From Cacajao melanocephalus (taxonomy: Eukaryota > Chordata > Mammalia > Primates > Pitheciidae), in the NCBI GenBank assembly GCA_963573385.1, contig CAUYLG010066185.1, forward strand, positions 1-64,000: a stretch of 64,000 nucleotides of DNA. Direction: 5' to 3'. The translations under genes were made by a program, and so were the position numbers. The notes under the pieces were generated by a model that did no database searches, was not told the DNA's origin, and was given only the letters and a program-made list of their open reading frames with translations. Below are positions 35,741 through 50,499 of the stretch, piece by piece; the stretch's first letter is position 1; every line of letters starts with the position of its first letter.

Positions 35741-38027
35741 AGTCAGTGGGAAGTAAAAATGGAATAAATTGTATTCATTATTCCGTGACCAAGGCTAATG
35801 TTTCTCAATTGTGAGACAAGTAATGAGTGCTTTGATTTAATTTGAGGAACATATCAGCACTTTGACTGGTGTTAGAAATTTCACTATTAGAAAGTTGTTC
35901 TCATGGTTAAAGCAAAATCCTGGTATATGCAAATAGTGGCAGAAAGTGTGTCACAGGTTATTGTGGTTTTGTTCATCCTTGAAGTGTAGGGATGCAGTGT
36001 GAGAGCTCTGGAGGTGGAATGGCCAGTTCACATTTAAGTTCTGCCACGTACTAGCTGTTCCAGTAGTTCCGACATGCACTCTCTGATGATCCTTTGAGGA
36101 AGAGCTAATAAGATCCCGATTTGTTCTTTGTCTGAAAATTCCCCCACATAAGCAAAATATCTGGAAGTAAGACCCATATTTTTGTTGTAGATGAGAGAAG
36201 AACCATGATTTTATCTCACCGTTTCCTGGTGGTTTGGGAAACCCTATCAGTGAATTTTAGTCATAACAACATGTACAAAAGTTCAATATTTGTGTGGGTG
36301 AAGCTGTAGTCAATAAGATGTCCATTTCTCCTTTGTCAAGTTGCAAGTGTGACAAAAAGGCAGAAACACCATTAAGTGCACCTGAATTTTATAGAGACAA
36401 ATTTCACCATGTCATTCATAATTTAAATAATAATAGTAACTAATCAAGGGCCACAAAATTACACAGACTATCAACCCACCATGGATTTTCCATGTGATAA
36501 AATCCCTTCACATATTTCTATTTAAAACTTTTGCTGACTTTTTAAACTTAATACTATGTTAAAACATGCACAGGCATTTTGAAATATGCTTGAGTTTGTA
36601 GCTTGCTTTCTCTCAAAACAAAAACAAGCAACAGGCAAACCAAGTTTGTTAAAGTTATTGCTTAGAAACTTTCTTGTAAAACTTCCTCATGGGCAAAAAC
36701 AAATATAGGGCAGTAAAATTTGTATCTGAAAGCAGTTTTGTAGGTTTTTTCTTTCTATTTCATTTGTTTTTGGCATAGGTTAGATAGTACAGAAATATTG
36801 GGAGCAAAGAATGATGGAAATGCTATTTTTCCACTTCCCTCTAGAGGCAGTCAAGATTGTGTAGGAATGAGAGCTATGAAAATGGGAAGGACTTTGGATT
36901 AATGAGTTGAAAGAAAATAAGGAGAAAACTCTATTGAGAATCATAGTAGTCAAAAAACAGTTAAAACACATCATAAAAAGATATTTATTTAGAATAGCTT
37001 TTGCTTATTTAAAAAATAACATACATATTCATCTTAAACTTATTTGTAAAATACGGAGAACTATAAAGAAGAGAATAAAAATCACTGGCAGTCCTATTGA
37101 GTTAACCACTGGTGACATTTCATGGTATTTTCTTTTTATTTTTTTCTTCACTTCTATATATAAAATATGTGTTTGTCCTTTGCTGAAATAAAGTCAGTCT
37201 ATATACAGTTTTTTTTTAATCCTGCTATTTTCACTACACTTAACATGAGCATTTTCTCCCTTTCATTAAACATTTTTAAATATGTTTTTTTGCTATCTTT
37301 TATTCAGTTCTATGGCATTCTAGAATTCAATCTTTTCCTATACATATAACTTACCAACTAAAGGGAGTTGATGTATTCCATTTGGAATACATTGCTTAGT
37401 TAATGGCATCTAATTAATAAAAGTACTTTACTGAAGTAATGGTTTTTTACAGCAGAACTCGTGGATCCATTTCTATAGACTCATTCTGAGGGGGAATTGA
37501 TGGCAGGGATGCAAGTGACTCCATAGGCTGGGGATGAAAATAACTGAGCCTGCTTGGTGGTGACCAAGACCTTAATTCTCTCTGATGGGATGGATAAGTC
37601 TTATCTGCTCTATTTCAAACCTCACAGTGTTTCTTCAGAGGACCCTGGATTATCTATATTCCAGTTGTTTCTTTTCAAACTCCCATGATGAAATAAACCC
37701 TACACCTGCATTGTAAGTTTTCCAGCTTACTTTCTTACCTCATTCAAACAAACTCTCCAAATCCTACCTCAATCTGAACAGTTTCTCAAATCCCAGAAAT
37801 CACTGTGAATTTTGCTAGAACAAAGATCTTAAATCTATCTTTCCCATCACACAAACTCAGTTTTCTCTTGATGTTTAAAGTTCAAATGTTTGCTAGCTTT
37901 ATATATTTCTCTAGGCTTTTCCTTTGTGTGCTTTTAAATCTTCTGCCTTTTCTGAGTCAACAACGTCAGGGTCTATATAATATGTAGTGGGAGATCTGTG
38001 CTAGAATTAAAACAATGCTCTGCATTG

Positions 38028-38028
<1 letters not shown>
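35741..38028. other. Gene-free, AT-rich; contains an unassigned diverged repeat
   Basis: Around 37,030-37,340, 'aaaatacggagaactataaagaagagaataaaaatcac', 'gttaaccactggtgac' and 'cacttaacatgagcatttt' resemble an old dispersed element that I cannot name. A weaker relative seems to lie near 50,980. The remainder is AT-rich unique sequence. Confidence 0.4.

Positions 38029-38060
<32 letters not shown>
38028..38060 (+). repeat. (GT)n microsatellite
   Basis: About 15-16 uninterrupted GT units. Confidence 0.98.
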
Positions 38061-38249
38061 CACATGTGCATATGCCAAAAGCTTCCCTTTAGTTTCTTTC
38101 CTCCATTTTTTCCTCAAATATTCTTTACAGCTATAACTTCAAACATTATCGTTGGGCTCAAGTGCATTCTGGGAAGTCCTCTCTTTGTTGGAACTAAGCA
38201 GGGGTGAAGCTGGAGGTAACGGTGGGCATTGACCTAGGAGCTAAGCTTG

Positions 38250-38913
38250 GTAGTTTGTTAATTTTTATTTATTTATTATTTAAATAGCTTTAGTGGTACA
38301 AGTGATTTTTGTTTACGTAGATAAATTTTATAGAGGTGAAGTCTGGATTTTTAGTGTGCCAGTCACCCAAATAGTGTACACTGTATTCAACAGGTAAGTT
38401 TGCATCCCTGGCTCCCATTCCATTCTCCCTCCTTCTCAGTCTTTAATGTCCATTATACCACTCTGTATGCCGCCACATATGCATAGCTTAGCTCCTACTT
38501 ATCAGTGAGAACATACGGTATTTGGCTTTCCATTCCTGAGTTGCTTTACTTAGGGTAATGTCCCCTAGTTCCATGTAAGTTTCTGCAAAAGACTTTATTT
38601 TATTCTTTTCTATGGCTGAGTAGTATTCCATGGTGTATGTGTGTATATTTACATATCACATTTTCTTTATCCAGTTGTCAACTGATGGGCACTTAAGTCT
38701 CTGCAATTGCAAATCGTGCTGTGATAAACATGAGCCTGCAGGTGTCTGTTTGATGTAATGACTTCTTTTCCTCTGGGTAGAATCCCAAAGTAGTGAGATT
38801 CCTGGATCAAATGGTAGATCTATTTTTAGCTATTTGAGAAATTTCCATCATGTTTTCCATAGTGGTTGTAATAATTTACATTCCCCCCAGTAGGGTGTAA
38901 GTATTTAATCTGA
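38250..38913 (-). mobile_element. 5'-truncated L1 (L1PB/L1MA-like) with target duplication
   Basis: Antisense L1 3' UTR ('tttagtggtacaagtgatttttg' style start, 'cattataccactctgtatgcc') then the ORF2 C-terminus ('gacttcttttcctctgggtag', 'ttttccatagtggttgta'), stopping near 38,906. A T-rich tail lies at about 38,257-38,285. Flanks 38,238-38,249 'gagctaagcttg' and 38,914-38,925 'gagctaagtttg' are a 12-bp target duplication with one mismatch. Confidence 0.93.
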
Positions 38914-39189
38914 GAGCTAAGTTTGAACTAAAAAGAAAATGCCTCACTTAATCCAGTGGTCATTTTAGGATAGCGAATGTTCTACTTTACAATGATTAGT
39001 TGCATTTTTAGTCTAGTCGTATGGCCAAACGTCATTGATTGATGTTGGTTGAAGTTGTTAAATAAATTTATTAAATCTTCTCAATGGTATATTATTATAT
39101 GCTATGCCTGAGTTGCTAGTTGTCCAAAAGGAATTTAGAAAATATAAAATATAAGATTTATCTGGGAGAACAATATATGCATCTTTATG

Positions 39190-39694
39190 AATAAAAATTA
39201 TTCCTAATATACAAAGAACTCTTACACATTAAATATAAAAATGAGCAAAATGAAGGGCAATTCTTAAAGAAGATATGGAAAAATACAATGGATTGACTTA
39301 ATTTCATTAGCAGGCAGAGAAACACAAAACTAAACAACTGCGAGACACCATTTTTTGCTTGAATCCTAATCCTAATTCTAAACCTTTTGTGTTGGTAAAT
39401 ATTAAAAGGATTGGTGATGTCCAGTAGTGTCAAGAGTGTGGGACAACAGAAATTCAAGTATATTAATGGTAGGAGGATGACCTACTAAACATTTTGGGAA
39501 AGTAAACTAGAGGTATCTTTAATAATTAAATTTTGCAAAATAACCTTTAACTATGGAGTCCTACTCTGGAAATCTACTTATAAATTAAACTATCAGTATG
39601 AAAGGACATAGATAAATTTTTTTTGTTGTAATATTGGTTATCACATTGTAGTAAATGGTATCAAGAAAAATAACTGTCAATAGAGAAATGACAA
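39190..39694 (+). mobile_element. Old L1M ORF2 3' part, left arm, split by Tigger1
   Basis: The sense order 'aaagaactcttacacatta', 'aaagaagatatggaa', 'gagaaacacaaaactaaacaactgcgagacaccat' and 'ctactctggaaatctac' follows the L1 ORF2 C-terminal coding region at high divergence. It runs into the Tigger1 end at 39,695 and resumes at 42,395. Confidence 0.7.
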
Positions 39695-39907
39695 CAGGCA
39701 TACCTCAGAGATATTGCAGCTTCGTTTCCAGACCACCACAGTAAAGCAAATATCACAATAAAGCAAGTCACACAAGTTTTTTTTTTTTTTTGGTTTCTCA
39801 GAGTTTATAAAAGTTATGTTTATACTCCACTGTAGTCTATCAAGTGTGCAATAGCATTATGTCTGAAAAAAACAATTTATATATTGCAATTTTAATATAC
39901 TTTATTG

Positions 39908-41967
<2,060 letters not shown>

Positions 41968-42394
41968 TGTAGGGTTATTAATTGTCCTAATTTAATATGT
42001 GTCTCAGGGAATAGGAAAGCCTGAAGAGAGGGAGAGAAATGGGGGGATGGCCGGTAGGCGGAGCAGTCAGATCACACACAGCATTTATCAATTAGGTTTG
42101 CTGTCTTGTATGGGCACAATTCATGGCACCTCAAAATAAGTACAATAATAACATCAAGGATGGATTACCCATCACAAATCACTATAACAAATAATATCAT
42201 AATGAAAAAGTTTGATAGTGTGAGGATTACCAAAATGTGACACAGAGACACGTGAGCACATGCTGTTGGAAAAATAGCATTGATAAACTTGATTGACACA
42301 TGGTTGCCACGAACATTCAATTTATTTTAAAAAATACCGCATCTGTACAATAAAGCACAATAAAGCAAAAACACAACCAAATGAGGTATGCCTA

Positions 42395-42500
42395 TAAGCA
42401 AATTGTGTGATGGAGCCACACCATGGAATTTTATATAGTTAGCAGAAAAATTAGTTGGTTCTGTGTGCATAGTTGTATTAAAAAGCTACAGGAAAAAACG
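42395..42500 (+). mobile_element. Old L1M, right arm after Tigger1
   Basis: 'agcaaattgtgtgatggagccacaccatggaattttatatag' corresponds to the L1 'acaaattgtggtatatccatacaatggaatattat' block that should directly follow the left arm ending at 39,694. This shows that Tigger1 landed in an L1. Confidence 0.7.
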
Positions 42501-43968
42501 TGTAGAATAAATAGAAACGTACCCTCATGTATTTTAGAGTATATGTTTATATGCTTTGTGGGAACATTGGAACAGACATGTAGACTTGACATGATGGAGG
42601 AAAAATGGATGTGGCTTGAGGCCAAAAATCAGTTGATATGGACTCAACCAATGAGCAATTACTGAAAATTTAATGTACATAAAGCTGTGCTAGACCCTGG
42701 AGAAAACACAGATATGTGAGATATAGTTACTGACTTCTAAACAATTGAACTGAGTTAGGATGAAAACAAAGACATACATGTACATTATTACGTGCTAGGT
42801 GATGTGATATGAACTCCAGGTGCTATGGAAATTCAAAGGAGAGGTTGATCCAGAAGAATGGAGGTGGACAGGGGAGCAGCTTACGGAGAAAAAGAACTCC
42901 AGTTGTGTTCAGAGAGCCCACTGCTTGCTTTCTTTTTGCTTCTTTTTGCTCTGCCTTCCTTTACATAGACTTTCACTACTGTGCACCTGAACTTATCATT
43001 TGCCCACGGTTGTCCACGCTTGTTAATACTTGCTTAGTATTACGGACTCTTGAGTAACTTGGGCCCCAGTTTGTTCTCAAGGGTACCTTTGAGCTCATTT
43101 CCCTGTCTTCATCCCTCAGAATAAGAATTACATGGACTTCAGCCAACCTACCCAAGCTCAATCAGTCTCCACTTTGGTTGACATGGGTCAATATGATGAG
43201 CACCATAGCAGTTGGTTGTTGTGATTCATCTCCGTGTTGGAAATCCAGGTCAGGACACAAAATAGCTTGTTCAATTTTTTCTTTTTAGGCTGTTAAAATA
43301 AATGAGGGTGAACCATGCTGGTCAAGTTTTGCCACTCTACATCTATTTCATTATGATTACACAGACCCAGCCTCAATTAAGTAATTTTCTCTGTAGTGGG
43401 AGGGGGCCATTTTGTGAGTGAATTTGAATGTCTGCCTAGATCAGCATTATTGTTAATCACATCTGCACTTACATATATTTATATGCACGCTTGTAAGTGC
43501 AAAGATGCAGTTTCAAACTTAATTAAAAATAGGAAGCCACCTAAAGTGTGCTAGTATTTCCCCTGACTTCAGCATGATCTACCGCTTTGACAAAATTTCA
43601 TAAATCTCCTGCAATAGAAAATTCTACTGCAAAGAACCATTTTATGCAGCAATATAGGTATTTAAAATATTCAACAACTTTCATCATGTTTTGCCTCTTG
43701 GTACAGAGGATTTTTATGTATTTAATAGTTACATATGTTATATATTTTAAACAGTATTTTTTACTAATGGTCCCCAACAGTACATTTTTCTGAAACTCTA
43801 ACATCTGTGTTTTGTTCTTGTAGCTTATGATAATAATCTTAAATTGAGCACATCCAACCACAGAGGATGAATTAGTAGATATCTTTCAAAGGTAGCTGGT
43901 TCCAGTAATGAAAGTGTCAAAACTTATCAAGTCCTGGTGACAGAAATGCCTCCTTCTTTACTTTTTGA
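42501..43968. other. No gene or confident repeat
   Basis: Unique AT-rich sequence. Overlapping short frames on both strands show no family resemblance. Confidence 0.45.
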
Positions 43969-43969
43969 A

Positions 43970-44300
43970 GGGCAATTCCGGATCTGGCATCTGAGTGACT
44001 CCTGCTGTTGCCAGGTCTGCAGCAGGTACACAGAAACTCAGAGGAGAGGAACCGTGGGGAATGTTCATTTGTTATTTATTTATAAACTTGCTGTGCCACA
44101 TCATGTAAAATTAACACCTTTAATGGGCTCCTGCCTCAGTTGCTTGAAGGACGGGCTTTCACCAGCCAAGGCCACCCGCTGGCTTCCAGGCAGTGTTGCT
44201 GTGTGTTTGCTTTGGGCTTCGAGCTTCACGGAGTTTACCTGCCGAAGTCACGTCTGTGCCCAGCCGGTCAGCAAAGGTTTGTCCCATTAGAGAGAATGCA
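43970..44300. other. CpG-retaining unique segment, possible regulatory or exonic element
   Basis: Nine CpG dinucleotides lie between 43,979 and 44,266, seven of them in 44,152-44,266, in a window where non-repeat CpG is otherwise rare. No repeat family is recognised. A plus-strand frame runs 43,937-44,290 but opens without a real ATG and resembles nothing known. The CpG clustering suggests either low germline methylation or selective constraint. Function unknown. Confidence 0.35.
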
Positions 44301-44764
44301 AAGGAAATGGAATCTTTGGGGTTTTTGTGCTGAAGAGATGAGGGATTACTTTGGAGCATACATTTCTTTCTCCATCTAGTTAATGAAGAGATTTACTCCA
44401 ACATTCATTCATTATAAATTGGAGGGGGGATGGCTTCTCTCACGTGCCAGGATCCAGAAGGTTCCTTTCCTGTAAGAATTCATAAATAATCAACGTTTAC
44501 AATGAAAAGGTTTTGTAAGCATTATCTTTTCCTGTCACAAAAATTTCCTCATGTTTCTCAGGGAAGACCAGTATAATTTGCAGACAATGATTCTGGAACA
44601 AAAATGTTTTTAAACAGAGAATGGATGTAAGTGTTTGGGGATTTTGAAGGAAGATCTCACCTTCTATACACACCCCATTACTCCAGCTTCAGTGCCTAAA
44701 GTTTCAGTCTAATTCTGTAACATGACTGAAATGCAAACAATGTCTGGGAGGGTGGAGGAACAGG
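44301..44764. other. No feature recognised
   Basis: Unique-looking sequence without exon or repeat signature. Confidence 0.4.
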
Positions 44765-45085
44765 TTAGGTTATTCAGCAAACATCTGTCAGCTTACCATG
44801 CGCTGAGTATTGCACTTGGTAGATATAAAGGCTCTTGAAGAGCTCATGGTCTAAGGGTAGCAAGAAAAAAGTGACAGATATTAAAATCTGACTTTGAGTA
44901 TTGTAGTTGAGGTCAGTGCTGAGTCGTAGAGAAATAGAGAGGAAGGAGGATTCATATTGCCCCTAGAGATCGGAAAAGGCTTCAGAGAGAAGATGCTATT
45001 TGAGCTTTAAGAATGGATAAACATTTATCCAGATGAGAAGAAAAAACCAATTCCAGGTAGTTTTTGAGGGAGCAGTGATAATATG
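44765..45085 (-). mobile_element. L2 LINE, antisense, 3' part
   Basis: 'attcagcaaacatctgtcag', 'cttgaagagctcatggtctaa' and 'cagagagaagatgctatttgagctttaagaatgg' then 'aaccaattccaggtag' follow the antisense L2 order from its 3' end inward. Confidence 0.8.
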
Positions 45086-45305
45086 TATTTGAATCCTTGC
45101 TAGATGCCAATTGCTGTGCAAAGGGCCAGGCCCTGTTGAAGTGCTTTAGACCCAGCCAGTTGAATTCTTACAAGGGAGGAGTGTTGTCAGTGCCTTATGT
45201 GTCAGAACACAGAGAAGGCTCCCAAAGGTTAACTAACTTGCTCGATATTGGAATTCAAACACAGGACTGTATACTCCCCAGTTGGTGCTCTATTGTGACC
45301 CTGTA
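45086..45305 (-). repeat. MIR SINE, antisense, within or next to L2
   Basis: 'ccttgctagatgccaattgctgtgc', 'gttaactaacttgctcgatattgg' and 'aattcaaacacaggactgtatac' are antisense MIR landmarks. L2 sequence seems to resume after it, so the MIR may have inserted into the L2. Confidence 0.7.
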
Positions 45306-45389
45306 GCATTCACAGCTGCCTTTTTCCAGAGTCATGGGGAAGGATAGCCTATTGGGAGATGGGTGAGATCTAACATGGCTGTGAGTTGA

Positions 45390-45700
45390 GAGAGTAAGGG
45401 TGCAGAAAAGTCAGGTTGTGACCAGATTGTGAAGAGCTTTGAAGGTTGCAAGATGTTTCAACTTATCCTGTATCCTGTAGGCAATGGGAAGCCAGCCACT
45501 GGAGATCTTGGAGTGTGTGTGCTTGTAGGAGGGAAAGAGAAAGAGAGAGAGAGACAAAAATGGGGAGAGTCTGAGAGACAGAGAGGGAGGGAGGGGGTTA
45601 TATTTGTGGTTTAGAAGGACAACTATGGCAATGTGTGGCAGATGAACTTCAGAGAAGGGCAGTAGTGGTGGGTGGGGGAGTGAGATGAGGAGGGCAAACC
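45390..45700 (-). mobile_element. L2 LINE continuation, antisense
   Basis: 'tgaagagctttgaaggttgcaagatg', 'cctgtaggcaatgggaagccagccactggagatctt' and 'ggacaactatggcaatgtgtgg' correspond to the antisense L2 run 'gggccttgtaggccattg..gatgggaagccattggagg'. A GA-rich simple repeat sits inside it. Confidence 0.65.
45533..45597 (+). repeat. GA-rich simple repeat
   Basis: A degenerate (GA)n / (GGGA)n purine tract. Confidence 0.9.
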
Positions 45701-45799
45701 TTCTGCAAGATGTAGCATAGGCCTGAACGTTGGCCTTCCATCCATTGTGGTATAGAAAAGTTGACCAATTTTCAGATTAAGAGCATGTAGACTTGAAAG

Positions 45800-45980
45800 A
45801 CGGACAGGCCTGCAAATGACTAGCTGTGGCATGCCAGCTTCAGTCTCTTCATCTGTAAAAAAGGGATAATAATAGTATCTTCCTCACTGGACTGTTGTGA
45901 AGATGAAATAAGATAGTGATCGATAGTCCAGTGCCTGGCTCATTGCACATTCTCCATTATTGATAGCTATTACTCTATGA
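45800..45980 (+). repeat. MIR SINE, sense
   Basis: 'cttcatctgtaaaaaagggataataatagtatcttcctcact', 'gttgtgaagatgaaataagatag' and 'cagtgcctggctcattgcaca' are sense MIR 3' landmarks. Confidence 0.88.
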
Positions 45981-46789
45981 GCACTTTCCAAGGACAGTTA
46001 CTTCATCAGACTATTTAGTGAGTCACCCATGAAGGCCATGAGGAAATGGGACTTGAACACTCTTTGATGTGCACAATGAGTGGCAGGTAGAGTAGAAATG
46101 AAGGAGACTAGCAGAGGCCTAGCACATTCTCCCAGAGTGAGAGCTGGGCCTGGAAGCTGCAGAATGATGCCTGCAATGAGGTGGGAAAGAGGAAACCGAG
46201 AGGAGACTGAGGACAAGGTGGCACTTGAGATGAACTTAGGTAGTGCATAGATGAATGTCTCATTGTGATGGTGTTATATTTATTCTAGTTATTGCCAATC
46301 ATTAAATCTGTGTCTTTTCTTCCATTCACTGTGATGCTACAAAGTGGGTCTATCTGAAGATAAACATTAAACAAATAATAGTGCAGGCGATATGTGGATG
46401 TAGCAAAAATTGTGACTGTGGTCTGAAGTTGGGGACATGTGGTGCTAAAGACACCACAAGACAGAGAAGTTATCTGATGCATGACTCTCTCTCACCCTGG
46501 TATGTAGCATCACAAGCCTGGCAGAATGGATGCTTGGTAGTGTTTGTTTCACCAAATCATGTTCCCTGCTGGTACTCTGGGAGCACTGTGAGTTTTTAGT
46601 ATCAAGCTTCGTGTGCTACTGTCATCCTTTCTTAGAAATCATTTCTTGCCTTCTCTTTCAACAGAGGGAATTCCACTAACAATACAGATTCTAAATTCTA
46701 TGGTGCATAATAAATACATACATGCTGAATTTACACCAAATAAATGAAGGAGGTGTGCAATGCTCTGGGTAGCATTCAGCAGGGAACAT
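45981..46789. other. No gene or confident repeat
   Basis: Mixed unique sequence. Short frames on both strands show no family resemblance. Confidence 0.45.
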
Positions 46790-47048
46790 AATAAAATGAT
46801 TAAGAGCAAGGTCTTAAAGTCACACAGACCTGGTTTCAAGTTTCTGTTCTATTGTTCATAGCCACTTAACCTTTTGGTAATTCATTTAATCACTCTAAGA
46901 CTCAGATTTCTCATCTGTAAAGTAGCGATCTGATAATAAAAGTACTGAACTCATCAGGCAATTATGAACAGTAGATTATATAAATGATGGAAAGTACTTG
47001 GCATAGGGCTTGTTAGAAATACTTAGTAGACATTTATTGTTGTCATAT
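46790..47048 (+). repeat. MIR SINE, near full length
   Basis: 'aaatgattaagagcaaggtctta', 'cacacagacctggtttcaagttt', 'catctgtaaagtagcgatctgataataa' and 'acttggcatagggcttgtta' give the full sense MIR order. Confidence 0.92.
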
Positions 47049-47200
47049 TAATACTGGAAGTTTCTGTTTTTTACAGGTAGAGCGCCCAGTTTATGTTTGT
47101 TTTGGAAGACAGTATGTGCTTCATCTATGCCTACCACAAGACCTGGCACATAAATGTTTATGAAAAAAAGGGGATAATGAATAAATATTAAAGAGGAAGT

Positions 47201-47587
<387 letters not shown>

Positions 47588-47686
47588 TCACAAAAGTAGA
47601 TGGCCACTCTCCTTTTAAGGAGTTATAATCTGTCAGTATGGACACCAGTCAATATCACCTTTGCTTCTCTGCTTTTTGCAGAGATA

Positions 47687-47714
47687 TCCTATGCTAGGTG
47701 AAACTAGCATAGGA
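47687..47714. repeat. Perfect 11-bp inverted repeat, 6-base loop
   Basis: 'tcctatgctag' (47,687-47,697), loop 'gtgaaa', 'ctagcatagga' (47,704-47,714). The arms are perfectly complementary. It is not part of a repeat I recognise. Confidence 0.97.
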
Positions 47715-47779
47715 GTTAGATACCTTTTAAGTAAAAAGCGCTTGGGGCAATACAGAACTTAGCAAGTATAACATAGCTC

Positions 47780-48370
47780 ACACAGTGTTATAACTCTGGA
47801 GTCTGAGAGGCTGACTTTTTTTACTCACCTAAGAAATGCAATAATCCCCTCTAAATATACTGCCTCAAGAAAAACACTGCTCGTAAGATATGAAGTGCAT
47901 TTTGACCAAGATGGCCAAAAGGTCCTCCTCAGCCTGACTCAACTTTAGTCAGGCGACTCGAGGGCCCTGATCTCCCTTTACTTAGAGTATTTAACTTTAG
48001 AAAATTTGCAATTGTAAATTCGTTCTCTGCCTTTCTGGGATGTAAATCTTCTACAACCTAGAAATGTGTTTCTCCCTGAGCTGGGATCTATCTCTCTGCA
48101 ATGTAACCATTGAAGGTGATAGCACCCCTCTCCCAGTCTCTGTGGTGGGGGGGATAGGAGCCTAACTTCTATAAAGGAGAATTAGCAAACACAGATGGCC
48201 TAATCGCATTGACTGTCCTCCCCTGATGTCTTCTGGTGCTTCTCATCAGCTTACCTTAGGGTTAAAGTACTCCGGCCTTTTGTTTTGGTGACGTTGGGTT
48301 CAATCTCTCGCCCTTTGCTATTTTTAGCAAGTGTATAGTACAATTTTTATTTTATGGTTTTTTGAATTAA
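47780..48370 (+). mobile_element. LTR-like repeat, copy A (family not named)
   Basis: This shares a colinear set of blocks with 62,130-62,640: 'aacctagaaatgtgtttctcc' against 'gacctaggaaagctttctct', 'ctgcaatgtaaccattgaaggtgatagcacc' against 'tgaaatgtaattgtaaaggaagacagcatc', 'ctcccagtctctgtg', 'cctaactt' and 'gcaaacacagatgg'. An ATG-GCC-aag type start ('accaagatggccaaaaggtcc') and a promoter-like 3' part are typical of retroviral LTRs. Limits are approximate. Confidence 0.55.
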
Positions 48371-48929
48371 AAAGGGGAGGTGAAGACTCACCCTGTGAAT
48401 TTACTGACTGCCATTAAAATTGGCGTGATGCCCATCACCATCGATCAGACAAGTTCCATCATACCCAAAGCCTTCTGATAGTGAGTTTCACAATTAATTA
48501 ATGAGACAGAATAGGGTGTAGATTGCATGATTTTAATCTACAAAGAAGAGGGTAGTGAAAAGCCTCAGGCTGAACACCCAGGACTGGGAGGTCAGCCACT
48601 ACAGAATGAATGCTGCTCAACATCCCCAGCCAGGGCTTGACTAACATGCTAATCTCTTTAAAAAGCACACTGCTTCAAAAAATGTAAAGAATGAAGTTCA
48701 GAGGATTTGACACGGGATGAAAGACAAGGAATTTGGAATATCTTTGCCAAGGTGGGCTCAGTGAATTCTGACAATTGGTCAGATAATTGATTTTATCAAT
48801 TTGTTTTTATCAAAATATTCAGATCCAGCTTCTTTTGAAATAACAAGTTTTGAGGGTCACATCACTCTTTTCCCTAAAACTGTTTCTTGGTTTATGTTGG
48901 ACTTAAGGATATCATTCAGTTTTCTTGAA
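48371..48929. other. No gene or confident repeat
   Basis: Unique-looking sequence following the LTR-like repeat. Nothing could be assigned. Confidence 0.4.
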
Positions 48930-49340
48930 ATGGCTCATGGTCTTGTCTCTATCACTCTGCCCTCCTTTCTTCCTGACCCCCTCTCATACCTTGTGGTCTA
49001 ACCTCTCTGACCTGCCTGAAGTCCTCTGGATGGGTCATGTACTCTGCTCCCATGACTGCTATTATCTCTGTCTTAAAGGCTCTTCTACCATTTTTCACCT
49101 GTTAAACCTAGCGAATCCTCTTGGTAGCCTCCAGCAACCTCACAGGGTTAGGGTCTCCTTCTTGGTACCCTTAACCATCCAGTTCATAGCCCTGTGGCAT
49201 GAGACTCATAAGATGCATCAATGTTGCATTTTATTTGTCTAAATTCTCTACTAGGATGAGAACTCTGCCTTGTTCATTCTGAGTATTCCCAGCAGAGTTG
49301 CTGGACCCAAGAGAAGTGCTAAATAATACTTTCTGAGATT
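48930..49340 (+). mobile_element. L2 LINE 3' region, sense
   Basis: A pyrimidine-rich run ('ctgccctcctttcttcctgacc', 'ctgaagtcctctggatggg') leads to 'ctactaggatgagaactctgccttgttcattctgagtattcccagcagag', the sense L2 'tagaatgtaagctc..gtatccccagcgcctag' region. Diverged. Confidence 0.55.
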
Positions 49341-50499
49341 CCTTACAGGTGTATACTACCAAGAGTTCAGGCTGAGTCTACAAAGTAAAGGGAAAGATGG
49401 GTTGGCTTCCAGTGCTAGCAGTGACTAATAAATGCTAGCAGCAGCTGTAAGAAGAGCAATAATTTCCCAGGTCTTCTTGACTTTAGCCAAGTTTTAGTAA
49501 ATCTTTTCTTACTCCAAATATCAGAAAAGTACTAGCTATAAAGGGGACAGACTCTTTATTGACCTTAGGGACACTGAGAGCTCCTTAAAAACATACTTAG
49601 AGGGCATGATTTGAGAGTATAGCTCAATCAGTGTGACGCTTGCCTGATAAAGAGACCCATTTCACTGGAATAAAAAGATCTACTTTTGGATCTTGATGTT
49701 TTATTTGGCTGGTTTCTGAGCCAGTCCTAACCATTACACACCATGTGGGCCATGCCTGTTGGCCTTAAGTCTCATGGAGGAGTGGAGTTCAGCTACATGC
49801 AGCATTATTTCCTTTGCTGTTTAGGTTCCTTTCCTGTCATCGTTGGAACCCTCAGTTCTATAACATTTACTCTTTCTTCCATTCTTTCCTTCCTGTAAAT
49901 TCTGGTGATCTTATGTCATCACATTGAAAAAGCTCTGTTCACCATAAGTTGGCCATTTCTGCTGAGAAAGAACACAGACATTTCAGATGCCATGGTTATC
50001 TCTTTCCTGCAACGTACAAGTCAGCTCTGCTGCAGTTACGTGTGTCTGGCTGAAATGCTTCATGCCCTGGGCAAAAGGAGAAAGAGGATTTTTTTGAGTT
50101 CAGCCCAAAAGTGATCCTTGAAGTGGTGCTTTCAGTATTCTAACATCTTATGGCACTTTCTCTGTTCAGTTTGCCTGGTAGTTGTTAGATGTCTTCAGCT
50201 TGATGACTGGGTAGTAAAAAGAAATCTTAACAAGTCAGCATTTTTATTTTGTAAAATAAGATTTTACCAGCAAATACGAAATTTTTAAAATAATATGACT
50301 AATGCCCTAAGTTCTAAGTGTTATTTTGGATCAAACTCTACCTCTACTGATGAAAATGCAGTTGAGGAATGGCCACCTGTGCACTTCTCTATTAGAGGTA
50401 GGCAGTAATTCCAGGCACAGAGCTATTAAGGATTAGGGAGTCTGATGGGTTGGCAGCCTCCTCACTCAATATCTGATGCTTAAGTGCAGAGAGGATTCA
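49341..50499. other. No gene or confident repeat
   Basis: Unique-looking sequence. A tRNA A-box-like 'tagctcaatcagtg' near 49,620 does not extend into a tRNA fold. Confidence 0.4.

Noticed and set aside
47932..47952. Hairpin 'cctgact..agtcagg'
   Set aside because: A 7-bp stem of this kind is common by chance in a 64-kb window.
49610..49680. tRNA-like A box 'tagctcaatcagtg'
   Set aside because: No paired D stem, anticodon stem or T-loop follows, so no tRNA can be folded.
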